From assembly GCA_016165875.1 (NCBI GenBank), contig JABBOT010000080.1, forward strand, positions 48,938,032 through 49,002,031: DNA of 64,000 bases. The letters are read 5' to 3'. Under the pieces are notes generated by a model. The model made no database searches. It worked only from the letters and a program-made list of their open reading frames with translations, and was not told the origin of the DNA. Within the stretch, counting starts at the first letter, position 1. Every line of letters begins with the position of its first letter. Source of the stretch: Acanthopleura granulata. Taxonomy: Eukaryota; Mollusca; Polyplacophora; Chitonida; Chitonidae. Below, one piece after another: positions 10,001 to 21,300 of the stretch. Both the position numbers and the translations under genes were made by a program.

Positions 10001-12126
10001 AATGAAATGCTGACTTCTGTACCTGTCACATTTTACGCTATTCCGCCACAAACAAGCAAATTAAACTCCTGAATAGGAGGGAAATTTAGACAGGCCAATT
10101 ACCATTGCTTGTGATCAGATAGCACATCCTGTATCACACGATCCTTTCTGTTTCAGTTCACCTAGCTTCGCCACTATAGATTTATGATGAGAAATGCACT
10201 GGTCAGCAAAAGTTTTCCCCCAGTCTAAAGTGACACAGCCGCCCAAAATTTGCGATTTTTAAGCAAATTCTCATTCTGAATACCAATTCTGATTTCAGTC
10301 AAGTTGAAATAAAAAAATATTCACTGAGTATGTAGCCCCTCATTTAAATTTTCTGGCAGACTTTTCAGTTTTCATTTTTTTTTTTTTTTTGATGTTTAAA
10401 CATTCACTTCACGTACAATGCTGGGGTGGAATTAGCAAAAAGCTTGTAACTTCTTGAGAAAAATACTTAACACTCATTCTGTAATAATGCTAAGATCCCT
10501 AATATTTGGGCAACAATGTCTCGTTAACAAGACAGTTATTAAAATGAAAGTTGGGTCTCCGTGGCTCAGTTAGTTAGCGCTCTAGTGCAGCGTAATTACC
10601 TAGAAGCCTTCCACCAATGCGATCGCTGTGAGTTCAAGACCAGCTCATGTTGGCTTCCTATCCGGCCGTACGTGAGCAGGTTTTCCAGCTACATGCGGAT
10701 GGTCGTGGGTTTCCACCAGGCTATGCCCGGTTTCCTCCCACCATAATGCTGGTCGTATACGTGAAATATTCTTGAGTACGGTGAAAAACACCCATCAAAT
10801 AAATAAATAAAATGGAAGTCAATGCGAACATCACGTGGGCATTCTCTAACATTACCTACAGAGAGAAGGTCTTATTTCCTACTCAAGAATATTTCACTTT
10901 ATACCACTGCAGCCTGCATTATGATGGGAGGACATCGGGCAGAGACCGAGGGAAGCCCACGATCATCCAAAGGTTGCTGGCAGAGCTACCCATGTACGGC
11001 CGGAGAGGAAGCCGGCTTAGCTGGACTCACAGCGACCATATGGGTGATAGGTACCTGTCTCATCATGCCGCCCTGGCGTGCTAAGCCCATCGGCCACGGA
11101 GGACCTCACCTAATGTAGGATAAGCCCTTATCACGATGTCTTCTGACTTGATTTAGGATAAGCACAGATCATGATGTCTCTCGACCTGATTTAGGATAAG
11201 CACAGATCATGATGCCTTCTGACCTGATTTAGGATAAGCACAGATCATGATGCTTTCTGATCTGATTTAGGGTAAGCACGGATCATGATGCTTTCTGATC
11301 TGATTTAGGATAAGCACAGATCATGAGGCCTCTCGACCTGATTTAGGATAAGCACAGATCATGATGCCTTCTGATCTGATTTAGGATAAGCACAGATCAT
11401 GATGCTTTCTGATCTGATTTAAGGTAAGCACGGATCATGATGCTTTCTGATCTGATTTAGGATAAGCACAGATCATGATGCTTTCTGATCTGATTTAAGG
11501 TAAGCACGGATCATGATGCTTTCTGATCTGATTTAGGATAAGCACAGATCATGATGCTTTCTGATCTGATTTAAGGTAAGCACAGATCATGATGCCTTCT
11601 GACCTGATTTAGGATAATCACAGATCATGATGCTTTCTGATCTGATTTAGGATAAGCACAGATCATGATGCCTTCTGATCTGATTTAGGATAAGCACAGA
11701 TCATGATGCTTTCTGATCTGATTTAAGGTAAGCACGGATCATGATGCTTTCTGATCTGATTTAGGATAAGCACAGATCATGATGCTTTCTGATCTGATTT
11801 AGGATAAGCACAGATCATGATGCTTTCTGATCTGATTTAGGATAAGCACATATATCGATGTCTTCCGACCTGATTTAGGATAAGCGCACATCACCATTTC
11901 TTCCGGCCTGATTTAGGGTTAGCACAGATCACGATGTCTTCTGACCTGATTTAGGATAAGCACAGATCACGATGTCGTCGGCTCGGGCCCGGAGCTCTGG
12001 TAGACGCTCCAGGCGCTGCACGACCCCCGGGAAGGCCGGGTAGTACAGCCCCTGGAACAGTGCCTCTGTTATTCTGTTACCATCCCGGTCTTCTATGTAG
12101 TGGTGCTTGACGTCATTACCCAACAT
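7003..12126 (-). CDS. Cytosolic sulfotransferase (SULT family), gene B, 5 coding exons
   Basis: Coding exons in transcript order: 12126-11946, 9748-9425, 8615-8512, 8135-7955 and 7112-7003. They give 299 aa with phase kept at every join. Internal exon lengths 324, 104 and 181 bp equal those of gene A, so the two are paralogues. Motifs: AYPKSGTHW (about 56-64, canonical PAPS loop), His in LNTHV (about 109), RNPKDVMVS (Arg about 131) and GIVGDWKN (about 264-271). These are the PAPS-binding and catalytic elements of cytosolic SULTs, which sulfate small hydroxyl or amine compounds. An acceptor at 12147 upstream of the ATG implies a 5' non-coding exon. Intron 1 (9749-11945) contains an inverted SINE pair and a 38-bp array built from the end of exon 1. 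The gene is tail-to-tail with gene A, stops about 1.55 kb apart. All key residues look intact. Confidence 0.94.
8897..9168 (+). mobile_element. tRNA-derived SINE, near full length
   Basis: Head GGCCTCCGTGACTCGGTCGG with a tRNA-like A box, B-box-like GAGTTCAAGACC, body with CGTATGTGGGAAGGTTGCCA and GTTTCCTCCCACCATAATGC, then ATATTCTTGAGTACGGCG and tail AATCAAATAAATAAATAAA. It is in intron 2 of sulfotransferase B, in antisense orientation to the gene. It serves as the reference copy for the other fragments listed. Confidence 0.88.
10553..10811 (+). mobile_element. tRNA-derived SINE, near full length, left arm of inverted pair
   Basis: Starts GGGTCTCCGTGGCTCAGTTA and ends in the CAAATAAATAAATAAA tail, with the same body landmarks as the copy at 8897. 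It lies in intron 1 of sulfotransferase B, about 60 bp from an oppositely oriented copy. Confidence 0.88.
10873..11105 (-). mobile_element. tRNA-derived SINE, right arm of inverted pair
   Basis: Begins at ACTCAAGAATATTTCACTTT (inverted 3' body, tail lost), passes CCGGAGAGGAAGCCGG and CTCACAGCGACC, and ends at GGCCACGGAGGACC (inverted head). It directly abuts the 38-bp tandem array that starts at about 11108. Confidence 0.85.
11108..11970 (-). repeat. 38-bp minisatellite derived from exon 1 end and donor of sulfotransferase B
   Basis: About 22 units of 38 bp. In gene orientation each unit contains ATGATCTGTGCTTATCCTAA followed by ATCAG. That is nearly identical to the last 26 bp of exon 1 (coding ICAYPKSG), plus 12 bp of the intron start. 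The three or so units nearest the exon, and several far ones, keep a GT or GC after the CAG; most central units read CAGATCAG, destroying the donor. The right end overlaps the real exon end at 11946. Confidence 0.92.
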
Positions 12127-13029
12127 GACGTAACTATCCGACTTCTCTGTGAAGGTAAATTTACATGTTTATTTGTTTGATTCGTGTTTATACATTCTAC
12201 TTGCAAACAATTCTTTGACGAAACGAGAAGTTTGAGAGAAGAGCAAGACTGGAGTACCTGGCCTGACTGGCATGTGGGCTACTGTAGTCTGAAATGAGAC
12301 AGTCTGGTAAGCTGGTCTCTGACGGATCTCCAGACTAAAATCGGTACCTGCAAGGAATCCAGCAGGCGACTTCTGCTGTTGAAGGCGGGAACACGATTCG
12401 AGCAGATATGTATTATACACTTCCAGGAGGGTGACAGACTTCAAAAAGATACTGATTACTTATATTTACATCAGTATGAACAGACAGATTCAAATGGGAC
12501 ATCATCTATATGCCGCCGTAAATAGGCTCCCTATCCCCAAGTAGAATGCAGGACCTCATTTTATATGCATATTGACTGCAATGGCTACACTCAATTTAAC
12601 CTTTCTGCTAAACAGTTAGAGCTTGGTGTCTCATTCTCGTGTAAAACATTTCTGTAAGCGGATTTTACCAACACTCAGTCCAGCGAGGCTCCTAAAAGAT
12701 TTACCGCAACCTCGGCCTGGTCAACTTAACCCAATATGTCGTCGAGGACCGGAATTCACACTGTTGACCCTGCCACAAAATCAACAAACGCGTAATGTAT
12801 ACATATAATCGCACCTATATATTCACATACATGTACATGACTCCATATAACATGTCCGCTAATACAGGACAATTACACACAGGCATAGGAGCAGCCAATT
12901 CGGTGATTTTCTCCATATGGGATATAACACAAAATGCCAGAGTAACATATATCCAGGCATTCAACTATAATATTAACATTTTAAGTATGGTATAACGTAC
13001 CGTCGCGCTCGAGTATTTTTTGTTGATTA

Positions 13030-13064
13030 TACACACACAAACACACACACACACACACACACAC
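13030..13064. repeat. (CA)n microsatellite
   Basis: An almost pure run of AC dinucleotides with one interruption (ACACACACAA), about 35 bp. Confidence 0.95.
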
Positions 13065-14649
13065 GACGCAGGCTGGTCTCAGGGTGGACGAAACCGAACT
13101 GCCGGAGGATACCACCGTATCTTGTCAGTTAAATGACAAACCTCCGATCTTAAGAACCCCCTCCCTCCCCCGAAACGGCAGATTGGCGCACGCGACCTCT
13201 TTGTGGAGGGCCCGGTGGAAGTTGTGGCTGGGGCGAGGCCGTAGCCGCACGAGCCAGTGACCGTGCTTCTGCTAGCATAATAGGCCTACATCGTCATATA
13301 CCCACGTTACAGCGCCCACATCAATGTTAATATTAATCTGAGAGCTACTGTATATAGTTCGTGTTTTCACGGTAAGCCTGGAGTCAGCATGAACATTTAT
13401 ACATACTCAGAGACACACTATCGGCCCGGAGACGCATGGTTTAGATGGTATACGTACCTATATCACACAGCCCCAGACGCTGGGGAATTTCTTTGCTTGC
13501 GGGCTGTACCGATGACTGTTCACTCGCTCCGTACAGCCTGCGGCGTGCCAGTCCTGACCATCGAAAAGATCAGGTCCTTCCGTGATTCTTGGAGGCAGAA
13601 TTTGATTCTGGTTGTGACTGTATGCAGTCTGCTAGGATGATGGTCACATGGAGATATATCGATTAAAGGGTGCAGCGGTAGGCTCGCGACTAAAGCTCAT
13701 GTCCAAACGACTTCCATGTACTCGGTACACAAACATAACAAGACCCCTACGGTACTGCGTGGACTTTATTTATTCACAGTATGACTGATTGCACCTGGAC
13801 GGCCGAAAGGGGCTTGGCCGTCACTCACGCAATGAAGTCATCGGCGGAACATATGAGTGACACGCCGATGTAGACACTGGGTAAATGTGCGGAGTTGAGA
13901 TCTGCAATTACTCCATCTTGACCTCGGTCATGCACGAAGGCCCCATGTTTGCTGACGCAAAGCATTATGGGTACTACTGTCTGTAAATTATATTTGGTGC
14001 AATATCTAGACGATGAGGACATTTAATCCTCTTAAACACCAGAAGTATTTCACATTTGTTTGCAACAACCATTGCGAAGGTGGATGACATAGCTGAGCAT
14101 AAGTTGTAGCGTAGTGGAGGGGCGAGGAGATCCGAGCTAAAATATACTGGTTATATCAGGGCCTATGGTTTGCAGCATGTCGTAAAGTGGCTCACCAAAA
14201 ACCAGAAGTAGGAATAAACTGGGTTTAAGTTGCGCGACGGTAAATACAATTTCCATAACGTCAAGTAAGAGAAGATTTTATATATCGGTATTTTTATCTC
14301 TGGAGTTTTAAGCCCTACTAAAGACAATTTCACTTAATAGACATGTACATTTGTTTGTTTTTTTTATTTTAACGTTGGTCGCCCATACGCTACAATCTCT
14401 GAGCTGACGTGAAATACATTTTTTCTGAGGCAAATGCTAAACTTGCAAGTTAAACTGGCTAGAAATATTCAAGAATAAACTCATCAAAGGATTAAACGTT
14501 TGATGTTTACTGCGATGCTAGAGTTTGACCATGGGCAGTTGTATGCAATAACTGAGGATCAGAATTCCTCAGGTGTTCAAAATCAGGCTTATGGGCCTAC
14601 GTACAATATTAAACAGGAGCTGGAGAATATATATGCCTACAATGATGTT

Positions 14650-14952
14650 TAGTTATTTACTTGATTGGTGTTTTATGCCTACAATGGCTCCAACGTTACA
14701 GTTATTGGTTTCTAAATTATACAGTTACCGTATAACAAACAAACGGAGACCACCAACCGCCAACCCCCACCCCACCCAGTCCCACTGTCACCAAACAGGG
14801 CCGAAATACGAAACATGCCAAAAGCGGTGGTTTTCCCGCATGCGCTATCTGGATGGTTTCATTCACGCATGCATGAACATGACTGGCATTACACTTATAA
14901 GATAAAAATTCTTTGGTATGGAGTTTAACAACAATCAAATAAATAAATAAAC
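14650..14952. mobile_element. SINE tails in opposite orientation flanking foreign sequence
   Basis: The left end reads TTATTTACTTGATTGGTGTT (inverted SINE tail). The right end reads ACAATCAAATAAATAAATAA (direct SINE tail) preceded by a degraded body. The middle, with CCAACCCCCACCCCACCCAG, does not match the SINE. It may be two facing insertions or a fold-back derivative. Confidence 0.45.
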
Positions 14953-16218
14953 CAAGGACACAAATCACAGGCTAATCCGCCTTAAGTATTATTCTCGCCT
15001 TGCAATTAATAATCTGGAATCCAGGTTCGGTCGTATGTCGTAGGTTTCAACTTCGGTCTGGAGTTGTTGCTGACGATGAAATTTAAAAGTGAGGCCGAGG
15101 CCTACTCCCTGGACATGCATGATCGATTTGGCTGTCGTTCAAAGTACAGTCTGCCATGTCCCTGGCAAATTAAATGTAGTCGTTTCACTCTGGTTTTCAC
15201 CAACAATAGCATGACAGACTTCGCCAGTTTAATAAATGAAAAATCTAAATACCGATCAGAAGGATTTCATCAGTAGATCATCATAACAATTCTCCGGTTA
15301 CCTTAACTATATCTCGTCTTAACTTTTGGCTATGGCAATAATTGTCAGCATATTCCACGATGTACGAGGGATAAAACAAAAATGCTCTCTTCTTCTGCTC
15401 CTTCAATCACTCCCTACCTGACAAATCTTTCTCATGTATGCTTTCTTCCATTTCTAACTACACGCATGATTCAGTATCATTTTTCCAGACAAATGAAGGA
15501 TTTAGCAATAAAACCGTGCTCCTGTATGACAATTGGTTCTTGATTCAAATTACAAGGCAGTCATGGCCAGTAGGAGAGGGATGCAGGTGGGATCTAGAGA
15601 CATGGCTTTAGACTACACTTCTGGCGTCAGGATTGCTCTCTCTGCAGGCCTTACATGGTTTGGCAGATTTTTATTTATGGATGAGATAAATTACATGTGA
15701 ACTAATTTACATAACGGCAGTGTAAAAGTTCATTATAGATTCGGAGAAAAAGGTAAAAAAAAATGATCATATTAATCAGAGCAGAAATTTTCTCAAAGTC
15801 CTGCAAAAACCAAATTAAAATTGTAGAGCCTGAATACTGTCAATATTTCATGGATCAGATAACAGACTCCTGACACAACAAACTTCCAGTAAATAAAAAA
15901 CACAAGTTTACTGGCAGAAATCACATTGTTGTATATACGTAATATTCCACAATTTACACCTAGGAATGTCCTGTGTATTTTGATTCTTGATACAACTACA
16001 AGTCCTTAATGTTGACAAAAGTTTCTGATTGTCATGGCATTACAATCCTGATGAAACAAGAATATAATACATGTAATCATTATTAAATAATGTAATGAAT
16101 GATTCCTCATTAAGTAGATCTCTATGAAAACTTGAGGCGATTATTGTAACCCAATATTAAGACATGAACCAGGTAATACAAAACCAAATTCCTCACAAAG
16201 ACATAAGCTTATAATCCT

Positions 16219-16346
16219 GGGTCCAGTGTCATGAAGCGTACTTAGTGCTAAGCAGCCCTTAACTAAGTGGACTTTCTATCTCTACAAGACACATTGTCAT
16301 GGCAGTTAAGGGAATACTTAGCGAAGTGCTTCATGAAACCGGGGCC
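16219..16346. mobile_element. Short inverted-repeat element (MITE-like)
   Basis: The two halves are imperfect reverse complements: the left arm has GTCATGAAGCGTACTTAG and CCCTTAACTAAG, and the right arm has TTAAGGGAATACTTAGCG and GTGCTTCATGAAACCGGGGC. Total about 128 bp with arms of about 45 bp and no coding capacity. Confidence 0.7.
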
Positions 16347-17975
16347 TTATTTAGGACAAAGTGTTGCCTTGGACAAAGCTTTGCTGTAATTCTGTCAACT
16401 ATGAGGATTCACAGATGGCAGCAGCCGTGTAGACAACCGCTAGTTTCTAGTGGATCAGTTGTGCTATCCAACAGAATAAGTCGCAAATACACATGCACGT
16501 AAACCTCTAGAACACTAATACAGGTAAGCAAATGATAGTCAATATAAACTGGGATTCATAAATAGTACTTGCAGAAATAAAGTAGCTTTTGCATGCATAT
16601 CACATATTAAAAATTAGACTTTGGGCACATTTTAAACCTCTCAAATTACTTAGCTTACTTTCAAAATAATAAAGAAAACCTGCTGCCTGCTTCAAGTTTG
16701 TGGTGTAAAAGTAGCGGTACCAACTCACAGCACAATGGCAGATCACAGTATCGCTTCCCTGCAACAAACTCTTACATGCATAATATCATCTATCAGAGTG
16801 CACTGCAGCCTACCCTGCATATGCATTGATGATGTGTCATAATGACTTGACTAAGTAGGAGCCTACTAACTTTTCTTCTTTTTTTTTGTTCTCTCTATGC
16901 CTTATTTTTCCTTCATTATTTTAAAATGATTTATTTTTAATTCACTTTTATCATTATTTTTAATTGATTTATGGATCAAACTGATCATATGAATGAATGC
17001 TTATTGCCTCTGACCCAGAGTTACCTCCCTTTACATGTGTTTCATTACATACATACCCCACTCGTTTCAAACTTGTATACTCATAAATTTCCCACGATTG
17101 GATAAAACACACACAAAAAAAATAAATACCATAGTACAATATCATCCAATTGCATGCTCAAACATGCTAAACGTCAATATTGAACCTATTTCCTGAGATC
17201 AAGCTGGTTTTATTTAAAAACAAAATTCATAGCTATGGTCAACCTTTAACCCCTAAAACAGTTATAAACCCTTTTCTATCATAGATTTAGTTGTTGAAAT
17301 AAAAAAGAACAAAAGATGCTGGACTCAACTATTGAGATTTACTACAGTTACAAATTTATATGCACTGTAAAAGTTATTGTTAACATAAAAATTGACATAT
17401 TTGACATTTTTGACATTTGCAACAAATTTAACTGGTCAGTGATACAAGAAATCACAAAACACCACACTGTGAACACCTCCCAGAGGCTTCCAAAGCTGCC
17501 AAGATTCTTAATACTGAGATTTGTAAAGATTTGACTTATTCTGAGGAACACTCATTGTTGAGATTTGCAATAGTATAAAACGGACAGAGTTGCCTTTTAC
17601 ATTAAAACACAGGTAAACCGTGATGTTCACTCTTTTCAAAGACAAGTATCATGGTCTCAACTTTAAAAATTAAAACGAATCAAATTATCTACTTTTTTTC
17701 TTGGAAAATAAGTAACATTCGCATTTTAGACGGCCACCATTTTTTTTCTGTCAGAATATTGCTAAATCTGGCAGAACGATGAGAGCTGGGCACTCAAACA
17801 GGTCAAGGTCAAGGTCAAGTGACTGAACCTTGCCCTGGCATGCTTATCACATTTGATATTCAATTTATTAAAACTTGACATCGCAAATCACCTTCCCATT
17901 CATAGTGACTTGTAGGAAAAACAATGGGGAAACTGGATATGCCAAATAGAAAGCGTCACTTTAAAACATTGTGGC

Positions 17976-17981
17976 TTTATT
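17976..17981 (-). terminator. Candidate polyadenylation signal of the glucose transporter
   Basis: AATAAA on the minus strand about 400 bp after the stop at 18375. It is the first canonical signal found downstream. Other signals lie further left, so the true 3' end may be longer. Confidence 0.4.
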
Positions 17982-18374
17982 AACTACGGAATGCAGCTTC
18001 AGCCTCAAACTTCAAACGCTGCTGATGGGCACTCATCTGTGACTGGGTGCTAATCTGACCATGGCTGCTCTGTTGTGGTGAGTGTTTTAGCGTGCAGCCT
18101 GAAATGCCAATGTGACTTACAGGAACCTCTATCTCAAATACAAATTCTTCATACCAGAAAACTAAGGAGTTCATAACTCATCAGTATAAACTTTAATTAA
18201 GAACTATTCTCTTTCTTCATTTTGACTTGAGATTATTCATTCATCCATCACATTTGCACTACTACACAAGTGGTTTTGATATGATGAAATGTACCTTGTC
18301 AAACAGCTTACACATATCACAATATAATCTCACATGGTTTTAACATACAAGGTATAACAAGGACAATTCTAATG

Positions 18375-21300
18375 TTAACTCCTGTCCTCCTCAGTGATGT
18401 TAATTTCTCGGTATAAAACTGGAGCTTTGGTTGCTTTGAACAGTTCCTGGATTTCTTCGATTGTTCGTCCTTTTGTCTCTGGCACTCGGAAAAATGTGAA
18501 GAGCCAGAATAAAGCCAGAAGTACCGCAAATATGATGAATGTGTAGGAACCAATCACATTCTGAAAATTAACCAGAAACTGTCTTAGGCTTATGCTGGAG
18601 TTATTCCCCCTCACCCATGAATTGCTGAGGACCGATTTACACAGCTGTGGTAATTGTGTATATAGTAAGTACACTGTCTGAAAATGACTGTACCACAGGT
18701 GCACAACTATAACAAAACAGAACATCAACAACCAGGTACACAACGACGTGCACCACCAATCCACATGTTTTTCTCCAGCACACAATCTGAATACTTCCAG
18801 AACACAAAAGTTGCACAGGTAGACTTTCAACTTCTTTTCAGTTTGTGAACCTTAGGTACACAGGCGTTTTTAAGCGAGTACAGTTACACTGGAGTACAAA
18901 GCTACCATTTGGATTAACTAACACAGAGAATGAGATGATATCACTGTACACAAGCTAGATTCCACCCAGCAGGGAATCCATCCAATCTCCCCAAACTAAC
19001 AGAACACAGTACCTGCATTTTTGCAGAGTAATACATATCATACACCCAGATCATTGATGACACCGGAATTCCAATAAGATGTTCAATGAAACATTAAAAA
19101 TAAAAAACAAAACAGCATAGACATTACCTTAATTTCCGGGAATCCTAAGCCAACTGTGAAGTTTGCAAACCAGTTGACGAGGACTGAGAGACTGACAGCA
19201 GCTGGCCGGGGACCCTGGGCAAACAGCTCAGGCACAATAAACCAGGGGATAGCACCTGGAATCAACACACAGTGTCACAGACTGTAGTCAGATCAAATTT
19301 GTACAATTACGTAGAAGTGAGTTTCAAATTTAAGACTGAAATAGTTTTTGCATAAATTGCAGCAAAATAGAATTCATTTCAATTTATATTATAAGATTGT
19401 GAAATTTTAACAAATAGCTGTAAGAGTTTATATCAATCAAGGCTTGAATTATACCATTTCAATGAAGGATTCCATACTTTGAGCAGAGAATCTTTCAGAG
19501 AATGTATAAAGACAAATTTAACATGGGAGCTATCCCATCAGCATGACAACAACAAATCTATGGTCTGTTTTATACATTCACCTCATTTTCTGCAACACTA
19601 CTGAAGTGTCATTAGGGTTTAACTGAAGGGTTAAGAACTTTAACAAAAGCATGACATATTAAAGATATCTTATCTCCATAATGGGTCATCACAGGGTTTA
19701 TTTCATTTGCTTCCTCATTTAATGTGTCCTGTGCATGGTCTCTAGAAAGTAAATTAGCCTTTACTCAAGGGCCTCACCACTTTTGCAAGAATAAAAATGG
19801 ACTCCGATTTCCCCTTCTTTGAAGCATACAGAATTTTATCCAATTTTATAATTCTGAGACTCTAAAGCTCCTTTGTGACCCCCCGATGACTTATCTGACG
19901 CACCTGGCCCAGTTGCAAAGAAGATGATGTAGAAAGTGACAGCCACGATGCTGAGATAGGAAAACCAGCTGACGGAGTTCTGAGGGCAGAAACCATAGAA
20001 GAAAATCCCTCCTGGTAAAATGTTACTCAAGAGTTCTAGCGTCATAGATAAAATAGAAAACTGGGGAGGAAACATCAAACAAGCAAACTGAATGAACCAT
20101 GTCACTTAACATGCAACTCCAAACACAAGCCTCAGATAAATAATCATAAAAGCTTCAGTTACATGTAAACAGTATGTAGAAATGGACATGGAAGCCATTG
20201 ACCACCATACCTTTAAAACCCTTTTTATCAAACTTATGTCTTATTGCAGAAACATGAAAGGAAGATGACCATACTGAAATTGCACTCACATGAACATTTT
20301 CACTTGAATTAGTAAAAACAGAATAAAATCATGCATGCATATACCCCTATGTACAAATACCTTGAAAATCAGCGCTAATGACAAGATTGTAGTGAACACG
20401 AACATTCCCCCTAAGCCAATCAGGTGAAGAGTGCGCCGCCCCGCCCTGTCCACAAGCAGTGCTGACACCAGAGTCATGAGGACATTAATAACTCCTGTCC
20501 CTAGGGTGGCGAACTTAGCAGCTGTCTCTGATAAATTAGCCCCTTGGAATATGTCCGTGGAGTAATAAATAACCTAAACCCACAGAATAAAATCAAAATC
20601 TATCAAACTCATACATATATGAATGTAAATAAACAAGCATGCAATATTGTGGACTGTATTACTCTGTACACGGTAGCCTTTCTGTAGTTCATTTCTTTGT
20701 TGTTAAAGTAAAAGACAGCTCATGGCTTTAAAAGATTATAACATTCCCTCTTGAACGTAAAAATCTGTTTAAAATTTGTATGAAATCGTAGCTGAATTAT
20801 CTTCCTTTGAAGTGTGTCGCCGCGCATTGTGTCGCCGCCTCTGGATCAGAAGGCGCCCATGCTTTCATGCTTATGAGGGACTGACAAATCAAGAGCGAGG
20901 AGACATCAGCTATTTATAAGCTGTGATGTAAATATTCTGAGCAGTCTGTCAATGTCACATGTAAAACCATAGGAACAGAACACTGTTTTAATGTTATATG
21001 TTTTAATTATAACAAGTACATGGACAAATAATATTGCAAAGTATTTCCAGACAGTATGGCTGCATTTCATGCTAGGTGATGGTGCACAGTCTGATGTTAG
21101 ATTCCACTGTCGTAGTAGCAGTTAGAAAAAATACTTTACCAAAACAAACATATAATTATCCAACCTTTTTGGTATTATAACCCTGGCCTGACTAGATTAT
21201 AACCCTGACCAGACTACAGTAATGACCTGGGCTGACTACAGCATAACCCTGGCCTGATTACATAACAGCCTGACCTGACTACAGTATAACCCTGGCCTGA

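Larger units (their letters stand above)
12147..18374. other. Gene-poor stretch between sulfotransferase B and the glucose transporter
   Basis: I found no convincing coding exon here. The 5' non-coding exon and promoter of sulfotransferase B should lie in the left part, upstream of the acceptor at 12147. The transporter 3' UTR is at the right end. Between them are a CA microsatellite, a fold-back SINE composite and a small inverted-repeat element, listed separately. The short open frames present have no family features. Confidence 0.4.
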
